Positions 53,879-63,051 of a stretch of DNA of 64,000 nt are shown piece after piece. Numbering within the stretch: the stretch's first letter is position 1; each line of letters starts with the position of its first letter. A program made the translations under genes and the position numbers. Below the pieces are notes generated by a model. The model saw only the letters and a list, made by a program, of their open reading frames with translations. It was not told the DNA's origin and did no database searches. Source of the DNA: Treponema maltophilum ATCC 51939 (GTDB taxonomy: Bacteria; Spirochaetota; Spirochaetia; Treponematales; Treponemataceae); the NCBI RefSeq assembly GCF_000413055.1, contig NZ_KE332518.1, forward strand, positions 869,583 through 933,582. The letters are read 5' to 3'.

Positions 53879-54659
53879 AGTGGAAAACGCTTCGTTTGCG
53901 TACTCCGATGCTCCGCCCTTATTCCGTAATGTGTCATTTCGCGTGGACGCTTCTCAAATTCTTGCCGTTATGGGAGCAAACGGCATCGGAAAGACGACAC
54001 TCATAAAATGCATTATGGGTTTTCTCAGACTGCAAACGGGAAAGATTTTTGTCGGCCGCAAAAAAATCGATCGTGCCGATATGGACGACAAAAGTTTTTG
54101 GAATTCAGTCGCGTATGTACCGCAGGCAAAGAAGAGTGTTTTCGGCTATCAGGTAAAAGAGATGGTTGTACTCGGACGAAACGCATCGATTGCTTTCGGT
54201 CGAGTGCCGTCAAAACGCGATTATGAATATGTCGATGCGGTACTGGAACGCTTTGGCATCATTGATCTGAAAGAAAAATCGTGCAATCAGTTGAGCGGCG
54301 GTCAACTGCAGATGGTATTGATTGCTCGCGCGCTCGTAAAAAATCCCGAAGTGCTGATATTGGACGAGCCCGAATCGAATTTGGATTTGCGTAATCAAAT
54401 GCGCGTTTTAAGCATTATTGAAAAACTCTCACACGAAGACGGGCGGGCGGTCATCTTAAACACGCACTTTCCGACAAATGCGCTGAAAATATCCGACATG
54501 TCTTTGCTTTTACGGAACAATTCGTACTTGTTTGGACGGTCACAAGATATTATTACTGAAGAAAATATACGTGAGTTTTTCAAAATAGCGTGTTCGATTG
54601 TGAGTGTACCTGTCGGAGACAAAGTAGTGAAGGGAATTATTCCGCTCGATTTTATTTGA
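53871..54659 (+). CDS. FecE/BtuD-type ABC ATPase
   Basis: 262 aa cytoplasmic ATPase. Walker A GANGIGKTTLIKCIMG, Q-loop region SVAYVPQAKKS, signature LSGGQLQMVLIARAL, Walker B VLILDEPESNLD, and the H-loop His in NTHFPTNAL. Overlaps the permease by 8 nt. Completes the binding protein-permease-ATPase importer for iron chelates or a related ligand. The clpB promoter begins at its stop codon. Confidence 0.94.
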   Translation: MIEVENASFAYSDAPPLFRNVSFRVDASQILAVMGANGIGKTTLIKCIMGFLRLQTGKIFVGRKKIDRADMDDKSFWNSVAYVPQAKKSVFGYQVKEMVVLGRNASIAFGRVPSKRDYEYVDAVLERFGIIDLKEKSCNQLSGGQLQMVLIARALVKNPEVLILDEPESNLDLRNQMRVLSIIEKLSHEDGRAVILNTHFPTNALKISDMSLLLRNNSYLFGRSQDIITEENIREFFKIACSIVSVPVGDKVVKGIIPLDFI

Positions 54660-54684
54660 CGTTTCGTTTTTTTAATCGTAAATT
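54656..54684 (+). promoter_or_regulatory. Leaderless-type promoter of clpB
   Basis: TTGACG (54656-54661), 17-bp spacer, TAAATT (54679-54684). ATG 54691 begins 6 nt after the -10 box, so the mRNA would start at the AUG. No Shine-Dalgarno and no CIRCE-like repeat is present. Confidence 0.65.
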
Positions 54685-54690
54685 TATTGT

Positions 54691-57279
54691 ATGAATTACG
54701 ATAAAATGACAGTGAAAGTGCAGGATGCGCTGCAAAGCGCGAGCGCTCTTGCGCAGCAAAAAGATCACAGTGAAATCGGTACGGAACACGTACTGTACGC
54801 GCTGCTTACTCAGGAAGGCGGCATTGTTGCTCCTATTGTCGAGCGCATCGGAGCGGATCCCGCGCAGCTTGCGGGGCAAGTTCAAGCATTGCTCGACCGT
54901 TATCCGGTAGTGCACGGCAACGTGCAAATGGGCTTGTCGGCCGAATTTTCAAAAATACTTGCGAAGGCGGAGCGGGAGGCTTCCGCATTAAAAGACGAAT
55001 ATCTTTCGGCCGAACATATTTTATTGGCAATCGTGTCTTCGGACGGCGAATGCGCTTCGCTTTTAAAGCAAAACGGCATAAATCGCTCTTCCGTTTTGGA
55101 AGCGCTTAAAGCCGTGCGCGGCAACCAGCGCGTAACAAATCAGGATCCCGAAGCGACTATGCAGGCGCTGGACAAATATTGCCGCGACCTTACCGCCCTT
55201 GCGCGACAGGAAAAAATCGATCCGGTTATCGGGCGCGACGAAGAAATCAGGCGCGTTATGCAAGTGCTGTGCCGCCGCACCAAAAACAATCCCGTGCTTA
55301 TCGGTGAGCCGGGCGTCGGCAAAACCGCAATAGTCGAAGGGCTTGCCCGCCGCATTGTTGCTTCAGACGTACCGGACAGTTTAAAAAACAAGCGGCTTTT
55401 AGCCTTGGATTTGGGCTCTTTGGTTGCCGGCGCGAAATTCCGCGGCGAGTTCGAAGAGCGCTTAAAAGCGGTTATCAACGAAGTGCAAAAAAGCGAAGGG
55501 CAAATTATTTTGTTTATCGACGAATTGCACACCTTGGTCGGTGCCGGTGCGAGCGAAGGGTCGATGGATGCTTCCAATTTGTTAAAGCCCGCCCTTGCGC
55601 GCGGAGAACTTCGCGCCATCGGAGCGACCACGCTTGACGAATACCGCAAATACATCGAAAAAGATGCGGCGCTGGAGCGGCGCTTTCAGCAAGTGTATTG
55701 CGCCGAGCCTTCGGTCGAAGATACCATCGCCATTTTGCGCGGCTTGCAGGAAAAGTACGAAGTGCACCACGGTGTGCGTATCCGCGACGACGCCCTCGTT
55801 GCCGCGGCGGTACTTTCGAACCGTTACATTACAAACCGTTTTTTGCCGGATAAGGCCATCGACTTGGTTGACGAAGCGGCGAGTAAGCTGAAGATGGAAA
55901 TCGAAAGTCAGCCGACCGAACTCGATCAGGAAGAGCGCAAAATTTTGCAGCTGACAATCGAAAAACAAGCGCTCAGCAAAGAAAAAGACGAAGCGTCCAA
56001 AGTGCGGCTGGATAAACTGAATAAAGAATTGGCCGAACATACCGCAAAGCGAGATGCGATGAAGCTTCAGTGGCAAAACGAAAAAGAGCGTATAGACGCT
56101 TCGCGCAAACTCAAAGAAGAGCTGGAGCAGTTGCATACCGACGAAATCCGCTACACGCGCGAAGGCAATTTGAACAAAGCCGCCGAAATCAAATACGGGC
56201 GCATACCCGAAATCGAGCGCAAACTTGAACAAGCCGTCAGCAGCGAGCGCGATGCGGCTTCCGGCAAAACAAGCGACGAAAGCTTATTGCGTCAGGAAGT
56301 ATCGGAAGAAGACATTGCGCGCATCGTTTCAACGTGGACGGGAATTCCGGTCAGCAAAATGCTTGCCGGCGAAAAGCAAAAGTATTTGGAATTGGAAAAC
56401 GTATTGCATAAGCGCGTCATCGGACAGGACGAAGCGGTAAAAGCCGTCGCCGATGCAATCAGGCGCAACAGGGCCGGCTTAAGCGACGAAAACCGCCCCT
56501 TGGGAAGCTTTTTGTTTATCGGCCCGACGGGCGTCGGCAAAACCGAGCTTGCAAAAACGCTTGCCGACTTTTTGTTTAACGACGAAAAAGCGCTTACCCG
56601 CATAGACATGAGCGAGTACATGGAAAAATTCAGCGTAAGCCGCCTTATCGGAGCGCCTCCCGGTTATGTCGGTTACGACGAGGGCGGACAGCTTACCGAA
56701 GCGGTGCGCCGGCGTCCGTACAGCGTCGTACTGTTCGACGAAATAGAAAAAGCGCACAGCGACGTATTCAACGTACTTTTGCAAGTGCTCGACGACGGAC
56801 GCTTAACGGACGGGCAGGGACGCGTCGTGGACTTTAAAAACACGATTATCATTATGACCAGCAATTTGGGAAGCGATTTGATTTTGCAGGCGGACACAAA
56901 CGAAAAACTGCGCCAAGCGTCCGGTCAAATCGACGCGCTTTTAAAAGCGCAGTTCCGGCCGGAATTTTTAAACCGCATAGACGAAATTATTACGTTCAGC
57001 CGCCTCGACAAAAGCTGCATGGAAGCGATTGTGCGCAATCAATTGGAACGCCTTGCAAAACGCTTTGCCGAACGCCGCCAAATTCTGGACGTTTCCGATG
57101 ATGCCGTCCGCTGGCTTGCCGATACGGGTTACGATCCTTTGTTCGGAGCGAGGCCGGTAAAACGGGCCATTCAAACCTATTTGGAAAATCCGCTTGCGAA
57201 AAAAATCCTTGCAGGCGATTATCCCGAAGGCTGCACCGTTCACGTCGGCAAAGGCAAAGACGGTTTAACGTTTTCGTAA
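54691..57279 (+). CDS. clpB: ClpB protein disaggregase
   Basis: 862 aa Hsp100 chaperone that extracts proteins from aggregates with DnaK. Domain order: Clp-N repeats (1-145), first AAA+ domain with Walker [16 protein letters not shown] and Walker [16 protein letters not shown], a coiled-coil middle domain (~400-530, rich in E/K/Q), a second AAA+ domain with [15 protein letters not shown] and [11 protein letters not shown], and the C-terminal small domain ([23 protein letters not shown]). [29 protein letters not shown]-type pore-loop blocks are normal. Full length, no break. A strong terminator follows. Confidence 0.98.
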   Translation: MNYDKMTVKVQDALQSASALAQQKDHSEIGTEHVLYALLTQEGGIVAPIVERIGADPAQLAGQVQALLDRYPVVHGNVQMGLSAEFSKILAKAEREASALKDEYLSAEHILLAIVSSDGECASLLKQNGINRSSVLEALKAVRGNQRVTNQDPEATMQALDKYCRDLTALARQEKIDPVIGRDEEIRRVMQVLCRRTKNNPVLIGEPGVGKTAIVEGLARRIVASDVPDSLKNKRLLALDLGSLVAGAKFRGEFEERLKAVINEVQKSEGQIILFIDELHTLVGAGASEGSMDASNLLKPALARGELRAIGATTLDEYRKYIEKDAALERRFQQVYCAEPSVEDTIAILRGLQEKYEVHHGVRIRDDALVAAAVLSNRYITNRFLPDKAIDLVDEAASKLKMEIESQPTELDQEERKILQLTIEKQALSKEKDEASKVRLDKLNKELAEHTAKRDAMKLQWQNEKERIDASRKLKEELEQLHTDEIRYTREGNLNKAAEIKYGRIPEIERKLEQAVSSERDAASGKTSDESLLRQEVSEEDIARIVSTWTGIPVSKMLAGEKQKYLELENVLHKRVIGQDEAVKAVADAIRRNRAGLSDENRPLGSFLFIGPTGVGKTELAKTLADFLFNDEKALTRIDMSEYMEKFSVSRLIGAPPGYVGYDEGGQLTEAVRRRPYSVVLFDEIEKAHSDVFNVLLQVLDDGRLTDGQGRVVDFKNTIIIMTSNLGSDLILQADTNEKLRQASGQIDALLKAQFRPEFLNRIDEIITFSRLDKSCMEAIVRNQLERLAKRFAERRQILDVSDDAVRWLADTGYDPLFGARPVKRAIQTYLENPLAKKILAGDYPEGCTVHVGKGKDGLTFS

Positions 57280-57296
57280 AAAACGCGCGTACTCAA

Positions 57297-57334
57297 AAAG
57301 CCCGCATCGTATGAACGCTGCGGGCTTTTTTTTT
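57297..57334 (+). terminator. Rho-independent terminator of clpB
   Basis: AGCCCGCA (57299-57306) pairs with TGCGGGCT (57319-57326) over a 12-nt loop, preceded by A residues and followed by a run of nine T to 57334. Confidence 0.92.
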
Positions 57335-57339
57335 GCCGC

Positions 57340-57368
57340 TTGATTTTTCCCCACATAAGGAGTATACC
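57340..57368 (+). promoter_or_regulatory. Promoter of feoAB
   Basis: TTGATT (57340-57345), 17-bp spacer, TATACC (57363-57368), starting right after the clpB terminator. Confidence 0.6.
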
Positions 57369-57392
57369 TTAAGTTAAAAGAATCTAACTATA
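57369..57392 (+). promoter_or_regulatory. Weak inverted repeat at the feoAB start site
   Basis: TTAAGTTA (57369-57376) and TAACTATA (57385-57392) form an imperfect inverted repeat with GTTA/TAAC cores, at the predicted start. The core matches the repeat before the iron ABC operon, but the spacing differs (8 against 4 nt), so a shared regulator is only a possibility. Confidence 0.35.
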
Positions 57393-57417
57393 CGAAAATG
57401 TGCGGGGGAAAATCATT

Positions 57418-57648
57418 ATGAGCAGTTTAAGCGAACTGGGTGCGGATACGCATGCGCGCGTTACCGGCATCGGCGGCGACAATCACTTTCAAAGCAGAAT
57501 TACCTCTATCGGAGTAACGGTCGGCAGCGAAGTTACAATCGTTCAAAACAATAAAAATCAGCCGATCCTTTTGTACGGGCGCGATACGCTGATCGCCTTA
57601 AACAGAAAAGAAGCCGAAAAAGTTGCAGCGGAGGTATTGGGCAAATGA
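57418..57648 (+). CDS. feoA: FeoA-like ferrous iron transport protein
   Basis: 76 aa SH3-like FeoA domain. ATG 57418 follows GGGGGAA with about 7 nt spacing; a GTG at 57400 adds six untypical residues and overlaps that ribosome site. Family pattern: LGADTHARVTGIGGDNHFQSRITSIGVTVGSEVTIV in outline (ARVTGI, RITSIGVTVGSEV), then ILLYGRDTLIALNRKEAEKV. Works with FeoB at the inner membrane. ATGA overlap with feoB. Confidence 0.9.
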   Translation: MSSLSELGADTHARVTGIGGDNHFQSRITSIGVTVGSEVTIVQNNKNQPILLYGRDTLIALNRKEAEKVAAEVLGK

Positions 57649-59666
57649 AAAATCTTACTATCGCTTTATTGGGGCAGCCGAATTCGGGAAAGTCCACGCT
57701 GTTTAACGGTTTAACGGGCGCAAAGCAGCACGTGGGAAACTGGCCCGGCAAAACCGTCGAAAAAAAAGAAGGTTATTTTGTGCGGAACGGCGTGCGCTAC
57801 ACCCTTGTCGATTTACCCGGAAGCTACGGACTGTCCGCCAATTCCGATGAAGAAGTGATAACGCGCGAATACATCACGTCGGGCAAAGCCGATGTCGTCG
57901 CCCTTATCGCGGACGCTTCGCAGCTTAACCGCAGTTTGTTTATGCTTGCCGATTTTGCCGGAATAAACGTTCCCGTCGTTTTGCTTATGAACATGATGGA
58001 CATTGCCGCAAAGCAGGGGAAAACGGTCGATATAAAGGGATTCGAAAAAGAACTCGGCGTACCGGTTGTTCCGATCGTTGCGGCGGATAAAGCGCAATAT
58101 AAGGATTTATTCGCCTTTTTGGACGGATTCGACGGAAAAAGCGCTTTAAAAACGGCTTCGCTTGAAAAATCGTACGAAAGCGTTCTCGGAAAACCGTATA
58201 AAGATTTAACCGCGCTTCTTCCTGCAAAGGGCATAGGCGCTTTTTCGCGCATGTGGCTTGCGGTAAAACTTATCGAAAAAGATATAAAAGCCGTCGGAAT
58301 TGTCGAAGACGGCGTTCCGCGCGATGTTTTAAAAAAAATAAAGGAAATTACGGCGCATATTGCAAACGGCAGCCTCGATACCGGAAGCTGCAAATTCGAG
58401 TGGATCGATTCGCTTATAGCTTCCTGCGTCCGTCAAGAAAAAACGGTCTTTAAAAGGAGCGCTTTCGACAAGCTGGCGACGAGCAAACGCTGGGGAAAGC
58501 CGCTTGCAGTCGGTATTATTATGCTCGGCCTTATTCTTTCCATGCTGATAGGTTTTCCGTTTATGGGCCTCTTTGCGGTTGTAATCCCGAAACTTTCGGC
58601 CCTTATCGCAAAGGGACTTTTGGCGCTCGGCGTATCGCAAGTGCTTATATCGCTGCTGTGCGGCGCCGTTATGACGGCGGTTACCTTCGCCTTTCAAATG
58701 GCAAGTTTTGTGTTCGGCATCAGTTTGGTGTTCGGCTTTATGGAAGACATCGGCTACATGGCGCGCGTATCGTATGTGTTCGATAACACGATGTCGAAAA
58801 TCGGGCTGCAGGGCAAAGCCGTCATGCCGTTTTTGGTCAGCTTCGGCTGCAATATCGGCGGCGTAACCGGATCGAGAATTATCGATTCGTGGCAGCAGCG
58901 CATAATGACGATCGCGCTTTCGTGGGTTGTTCCCTGTGCCGCAACATGGGGCGTCGTCGGCTTTATAAGCGGCACTTTTTTCGGCGCGCAAGCGATCTTT
59001 ATCGTGCTTAGTTTGTTTGCCGTCGCTTTTTTGCATTTGATAATCACGTACAATCTGTTTAAAAAATCCTTGTATAAAGGAAAGACGGCGGCCGGCATGA
59101 TTATGGAACTTCCGCCGTACCACAAGCCGCATTGGAAAAATCTGTTTTTGTCGGTCTGTGACAAAATGGGCGATGTGTTCGTGCGCGCGCTGAGCATTAT
59201 CATATTGATTTCCGTAGGGTTTTGGCTGCTTTCTTTTACGCCGAGCGGGAACATTTCCAACAGCGTTATTTATAAAATAGGAACGTTTATCGAGCCGGTT
59301 ACGCGCTTTTTTGGATTGCCGTGGCAGCTTTTTATGGCCTTTGTAGCCTCGGCGATGGGAAAGGAATCGGCGCTCGGCGTTTTGGCGTCTTTGTTCAGTT
59401 CGTCGGCGATATGGCAAGCCGTCGAAGTGCGCAGCGCCGTAGATACCGTCGCTTTGAGTTCCGACATGCTGTCGGCTATATCAAAGCCGGAAGCGCTGGC
59501 TTTTCTTTTTGCGTTCTTTTTTAACATGCCCTGCTTAATGACTTTAGCCGCAACGGCGCAGGAAACCCATTCCAAAAGATGGACAATCACCATCGCGCTG
59601 TACTATATCTTTTTTGCCTTGATTTTGGCCTTTGCGGCATACCGCATAGGATTGCTGTTGTTTTAA
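57645..59666 (+). CDS. feoB: Ferrous iron transporter FeoB
   Basis: 673 aa. The N-terminal G domain has G1 GQPNSGKSTLFNGLTG, G3 DLPGSYGLS, G4 NMMD, and the switch region HVGNWPGKTVEKK. The C-terminal membrane part has two Gate domains (FGFMEDIGYMARVSYVFD with CNIGGVTGSR, and AMGKESALGVLASL). The Cys in SFGCNIGG corresponds to a conserved FeoB gate residue. The length is on the short side but complete. Coupled to feoA by ATGA; no feoC seen. Its stop codon overlaps the stop of the PUR gene on the other strand. Confidence 0.96.
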   Translation: MKNLTIALLGQPNSGKSTLFNGLTGAKQHVGNWPGKTVEKKEGYFVRNGVRYTLVDLPGSYGLSANSDEEVITREYITSGKADVVALIADASQLNRSLFMLADFAGINVPVVLLMNMMDIAAKQGKTVDIKGFEKELGVPVVPIVAADKAQYKDLFAFLDGFDGKSALKTASLEKSYESVLGKPYKDLTALLPAKGIGAFSRMWLAVKLIEKDIKAVGIVEDGVPRDVLKKIKEITAHIANGSLDTGSCKFEWIDSLIASCVRQEKTVFKRSAFDKLATSKRWGKPLAVGIIMLGLILSMLIGFPFMGLFAVVIPKLSALIAKGLLALGVSQVLISLLCGAVMTAVTFAFQMASFVFGISLVFGFMEDIGYMARVSYVFDNTMSKIGLQGKAVMPFLVSFGCNIGGVTGSRIIDSWQQRIMTIALSWVVPCAATWGVVGFISGTFFGAQAIFIVLSLFAVAFLHLIITYNLFKKSLYKGKTAAGMIMELPPYHKPHWKNLFLSVCDKMGDVFVRALSIIILISVGFWLLSFTPSGNISNSVIYKIGTFIEPVTRFFGLPWQLFMAFVASAMGKESALGVLASLFSSSAIWQAVEVRSAVDTVALSSDMLSAISKPEALAFLFAFFFNMPCLMTLAATAQETHSKRWTITIALYYIFFALILAFAAYRIGLLLF

Positions 59667-60073
59667 TCTTCCGTTTGCGTTTTCCGTTTGGAAACGATGT
59701 GGACTCTGCCGGTGCGTTTCGGAACAGTGCGCGCCGGGGAGTCTTTTTTTTCGGCTGCGGAATCCTTGGACGCGCTTTGGCCCTTTGTGCGGTACACGGC
59801 TTTTTTTGCCTGCTTTTTTTGCAGTGCGAGCTTGCTTTTTTCTTTTTCCTGTTTTTGGATGAAGGCGAGGGCTTCTTCAAAACCTTTCAGATATTTTTGC
59901 ATATCTTCGGCAAACACCGCGATTTGGTGGCGGTCGAAGGATTCGCCGTTTTTATTTTTGCTTTCGACAATCTGTAAAAAAATATCGCCCGTGCGGTTTT
60001 CTTTTACGTTAAAAAAATACGACCTGTTTTCCAATACGATTTGCGTCGTAAAAAGTTCGCCTCTTGCGCCCAT
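59663..60073 (-). CDS. PUR-alpha-like nucleic-acid-binding protein (BpuR/DUF3276)
   Basis: 136 aa. Residues ~1-70 are a PUR repeat: GARGELFTTQIVLENRSYFFNVKENRTGDIFLQIVESKNKNGES in outline (RGELFTTQI, RSYFFNVKENRTGDIFLQIVESK, FDRHQIAVFAEDMQKYLKGFEEAL). This closely resembles the spirochaetal BpuR family, which binds DNA and RNA and dimerises. The second half is a basic, Lys/Ser-rich low-complexity tail (KQAKKAVYRTKGQSASKD) that is absent from the shortest homologues. Convergent with feoB, with a 4-bp overlap of the stop codons. Confidence 0.88.
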   Translation of the reverse strand: MGARGELFTTQIVLENRSYFFNVKENRTGDIFLQIVESKNKNGESFDRHQIAVFAEDMQKYLKGFEEALAFIQKQEKEKSKLALQKKQAKKAVYRTKGQSASKDSAAEKKDSPARTVPKRTGRVHIVSKRKTQTED

Positions 60074-60104
60074 ATAAAACCGCCTGTCGAGTTTTCAAAG
60101 TTGG

Positions 60105-60128
60105 CTCTAAAAACTGCAGTTTTTAGAG
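60105..60128. terminator. 24-bp perfect palindrome after the phosphohexomutase gene
   Basis: CTCTAAAAACTG followed immediately by CAGTTTTTAGAG, 12-bp arms without a spacer. Placed 23 nt downstream of the stop codon of the mutase gene (minus) and before the PUR gene. A transcription terminator or protein-binding site; T tract after it is weak. The core resembles the hairpin at 16246-16273. Confidence 0.5.
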
Positions 60129-60150
60129 GTTTGCCTATCGTTTAATTGTA

Positions 60151-61950
60151 TCACATAGCGTCCGCTTGTACAAGCATAGCCGTTTCCCAATCGATAAGTT
60201 CGGCTTCAAGCTTTTTGTCGCCGCCTTTTACGTCGCACATAATGCGGAACACCGGTTCGGTGCCGCTGCCGCGCATCCACATGTAGGCAAGGTTTTCGCC
60301 GGCTCCGTTTTTAAAGACGATTTTTAAACCGCCTTTTCCCGATATGCCGAAGTCCGAAGGATTGAGGATTTCGTTAATGCCGACCGTTGCGGCCGCTTCC
60401 CAAGACATAATGCCGTAACGTTCCCGTAAATCCTTTTCTTTTTCGCGCCATTGCGCGCAAAACAGTTTTTGAAAATTCCGCTTAAGCCGTGCGTGATCCG
60501 TTTGCGTTATGTGCAAAAGCGCGCGTTTATCCGATACGCCGGTTGTCGCGTAGGCGGGAAGGGTTTGTATGATGTCGGCAAGCGTAAAATCGCCGCGGTA
60601 TGCACTTTCCCGGCCGGAAAGCGCGCACCACAGATGAAACAAGCCTTTTTTACCGTTTGCGTCGCGGATGGTCAGCAATTTAATCAGTGCGAACAGCGTG
60701 TTTAAAGGATCGCGGACCGCCGCCGGATGGGTTATGTTGCCGCCGTTCGAACCTTCACCCAAAATGGGAACGACGTATCCTTTTTCGCGCAAAGAGCGGG
60801 CAAGGTTTACGGCATTCGCTTCGCCGACTTCGGAGCGAAACACGTCGGCGCCGAAAGCTTGCGCAATGTCGTTTATGCGCATGGACGTAGGTCCGTTTAC
60901 GGCGACGGCCGTTTTTTCTTCACCCTTTGTAAAGCGGCGGAATGCGAGTTCGGAAAGCACCGAAAGGGCAAAAACTTCCTGCGCTGCAAGTACGCGGGCT
61001 TTTTGTGTTTTTTGATCCCAATACACGATGTTGCCGCGGTCGCCGTCGCAGTCGGGCATGTAGCCGAGTTGCACTTCGTTTTTGCATTCTTTGTGCAGAC
61101 GTTCCATTTCACGCGCGCAATAGACGAGATTTTCCGGTTCGGGAATAATCGCGTGCACGATTTTTTCCGCCTGATCGTTTATCGCATAAAAGCCGATACC
61201 GTTTTCGCGCAAAAAGGATGCATCGATCGAAAGACAGCGCGCGCTGCCGTTCATGTCGCATACGACGGCTAGGGGCGATTGTTTTACGGTGTTTTTTATG
61301 TTGTTGAAAAAAGCGTTTTGCTTTGCTTTGTCGGTTTCGGCACTGACGACCCGGCGCGTAAAAGATTCGTAGACCGCGACGGCGTCTTTTTTTATTTGCG
61401 CGTTTTGTGCGTAAACGGCTTTCAAAACATCTTCGGGGCATGAACGCAGCAAAGCCCTTGCATCTTCTTCTGGGGTATCCGCACCGCACAATTTTTTGAA
61501 GGAAGCGATAAGTTTTGCCGACTCTTCGGCCGGAATAACGCCTCCGTCGGAAAGCCCGAATTTGATGCCGTTGTGCCCGATCGGGTTGTGGCTTGCCGAA
61601 ATATAGGCAAAGGCGTCGGCGCTTTTTGCATAGGACATTATTTCGGGCGCGGCGCTGATGCCGACAAAACGCACCTTTACATTCATCGCCGAAAAAGCGC
61701 GGATCATACAATCGGCAATCGCCGGCCCGGTCGGCCGAGTGTCGGTGCCGACAACGATTTGAGCTTCCTTTCCTTTTATGTTTTGAATGTATTGCGCAAA
61801 GGCTTTGGCGGCTAAAACGGCGAGTGCCGCTTTTTCTTCGGTCAATTCGGGACTCGCGTCTTCTTCATCCCCCGACGCGGCGAATACCGTACGCCAGCCG
61901 GATGCGGACAAAATCATTGAGGAAAAATCTTTATCGAATACGCTTTTCAT
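60151..61950 (-). CDS. Phosphohexomutase (phosphoglucomutase/phosphomannomutase family)
   Basis: 599 aa alpha-D-phosphohexomutase interconverting hexose 1- and 6-phosphates. The active-site phosphoserine loop is ISASHNPIGHNGIKF (~residues 118-132), the metal loop MPDCDGDRGN, the sugar-specificity loop GEGSNGGNI, and the phosphate-binding loop MRGSGTEPVFRIM near the C-terminus. A TGDTRPTG-like N-terminal block (VGTDTRPTG) is present. Whether it prefers glucose or mannose is open. The start ATG 61950 lacks a Shine-Dalgarno and lies 9 nt after a -10 box. Confidence 0.92.
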   Translation of the reverse strand: MKSVFDKDFSSMILSASGWRTVFAASGDEEDASPELTEEKAALAVLAAKAFAQYIQNIKGKEAQIVVGTDTRPTGPAIADCMIRAFSAMNVKVRFVGISAAPEIMSYAKSADAFAYISASHNPIGHNGIKFGLSDGGVIPAEESAKLIASFKKLCGADTPEEDARALLRSCPEDVLKAVYAQNAQIKKDAVAVYESFTRRVVSAETDKAKQNAFFNNIKNTVKQSPLAVVCDMNGSARCLSIDASFLRENGIGFYAINDQAEKIVHAIIPEPENLVYCAREMERLHKECKNEVQLGYMPDCDGDRGNIVYWDQKTQKARVLAAQEVFALSVLSELAFRRFTKGEEKTAVAVNGPTSMRINDIAQAFGADVFRSEVGEANAVNLARSLREKGYVVPILGEGSNGGNITHPAAVRDPLNTLFALIKLLTIRDANGKKGLFHLWCALSGRESAYRGDFTLADIIQTLPAYATTGVSDKRALLHITQTDHARLKRNFQKLFCAQWREKEKDLRERYGIMSWEAAATVGINEILNPSDFGISGKGGLKIVFKNGAGENLAYMWMRGSGTEPVFRIMCDVKGGDKKLEAELIDWETAMLVQADAM

Positions 61951-61959
61951 ACGACCGCC

Positions 61960-61988
61960 ATTTTATCATAAAGTTAATCCGTACTCAA
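61960..61988 (-). promoter_or_regulatory. Near-leaderless promoter of the phosphohexomutase gene
   Basis: Minus strand TTGAGT (61988-61983), 17-bp spacer, TAAAAT (61965-61960). The ATG begins 9 nt after the -10 box. Confidence 0.55.
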
Positions 61989-62079
61989 GATGAACAAATT
62001 CAGCCCTTTCCGGAAAAAGAGAAGCGGAGGAAATCGGCATGAATACAGCTCTTGTAAAAAATAAATGTTTATGAGAGGG

Positions 62080-62146
62080 GCGTGAAAGAGCGGCCGTGAA
62101 CGGCTTATGCGCACAGCGAATTGCCTGAACGGTCGCTCTTTCATGC
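62080..62146 (-). repeat. Dispersed hairpin repeat, copy B
   Basis: On the plus strand GCGTGAAAGAGCGGCC pairs with GGTCGCTCTTTCATGC, with wobble pairs, round a loop carrying GTGAACGGCTTATG and GCGAATTGCCTGA. The loop nearly matches copy A at 34910-34976 read on the opposite strand, while the stem arms differ but still pair. It lies just downstream of the pyridoxal kinase gene and may act in 3'-end formation. Confidence 0.7.
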
Positions 62147-62158
62147 ATACTTATCGAA

Positions 62159-63031
62159 TTACAATTCTTCAAAGTTCGAAATGTGCCACGGACTTAAGAG
62201 TGTGTGCAGTTGTCCTTCCAAGAGGATTCCGTATTTGTGCGGATAATCGTAGCCGCGGCTCGATTGAATGCACTGCGAAATAAACTGCGCCGCCTTATCT
62301 ATGGAAACAGGCAAACTTTCATCGTGCAAAAGACTTCCGATCATAACGGACGCGAACGTATCGCCCGTGCCCGGATACATGCCCGGAAGCCGCTGTGCCG
62401 ATATTTTCCAAAAAGAACCGCTTTCTCTTTCGTAGGCGATTGTGTTTACGCTGTCGGGATTTTCTTTATCGGGAACGCTTGTGATAACGACGGTGCCGGG
62501 TCCCATATCGGAAAGTTTTTGCAGCCGCGTTTTCATCTGCGACTTTGAAAGCGGCTTGTTTTGTTCGCCGTTCAAAAGCAGGGCGGCTTCGGTAAAATTC
62601 GGCACGATAATGTCGGCTTTTGCAATGAGCTTTCGCATTTCGGGAATCATATCTTTCGAAACGGAATTATACAAACTGCCGTTGTCGCCCATCACCGGAT
62701 CGACGACCGTCAGCGTGCGCTCCGTTTTAAAGTCGTCGATAAAGGACGACACGATCGAAGCTTGTCGCGGCGATCCCAAAAAGCCCGAATAAATGCAGTC
62801 AAAACTTAAACCGAGTTTTTTCCAGTGCGCGGTGTAGCCGCTCATAATATCGGTTAAATCGTGAAACGCATAATCGGTGAATCCTCCCGAATGGGTCGAC
62901 AGCACCGCCGTCGGAACGGGACACACTTGAATGCCCATAACGGAAAGGGTCGGAATGATAACCGTTAAAGAAGCACGCCCGAAACCCGACAAATCGTGAA
63001 TCGCCGCTACGCGTTTTAATTTCGGCTGCAT
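62159..63031 (-). CDS. Pyridoxal/pyridoxamine kinase
   Basis: 290 aa ribokinase-fold kinase of the PdxK/PdxY type that phosphorylates vitamin B6 vitamers. Blocks: VAAIHDLSGFGRASLTVIIPTLSVMGIQVCPVPTAVLSTHSGGF (in part: SGFGRASL, PTAVLSTHSGGF), CIYSGFLGS, VVDPVMGDNG, IVPNFTEAALLL and the catalytic GTGDTFAS near residue 225. AGGAGG precedes the start. Closest to the Firmicute/spirochaete pyridoxamine kinase group as I recall. Transcribed away from the radical SAM gene, from its own promoter. Confidence 0.92.
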   Translation of the reverse strand: MQPKLKRVAAIHDLSGFGRASLTVIIPTLSVMGIQVCPVPTAVLSTHSGGFTDYAFHDLTDIMSGYTAHWKKLGLSFDCIYSGFLGSPRQASIVSSFIDDFKTERTLTVVDPVMGDNGSLYNSVSKDMIPEMRKLIAKADIIVPNFTEAALLLNGEQNKPLSKSQMKTRLQKLSDMGPGTVVITSVPDKENPDSVNTIAYERESGSFWKISAQRLPGMYPGTGDTFASVMIGSLLHDESLPVSIDKAAQFISQCIQSSRGYDYPHKYGILLEGQLHTLLSPWHISNFEEL

Positions 63032-63051
63032 GATTTCCTCCTCAATTCAAT

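Noticed and set aside
54656-54690. Possible CIRCE/HrcA heat-shock operator before clpB
   Set aside because: No TTAGCACTC-type inverted repeat is present between the preceding gene and the clpB start.
58329-59417. 362-codon minus-strand frame over feoB
   Set aside because: Arg/His-rich composition typical of the antisense of membrane-protein codons; feoB is intact on the plus strand.
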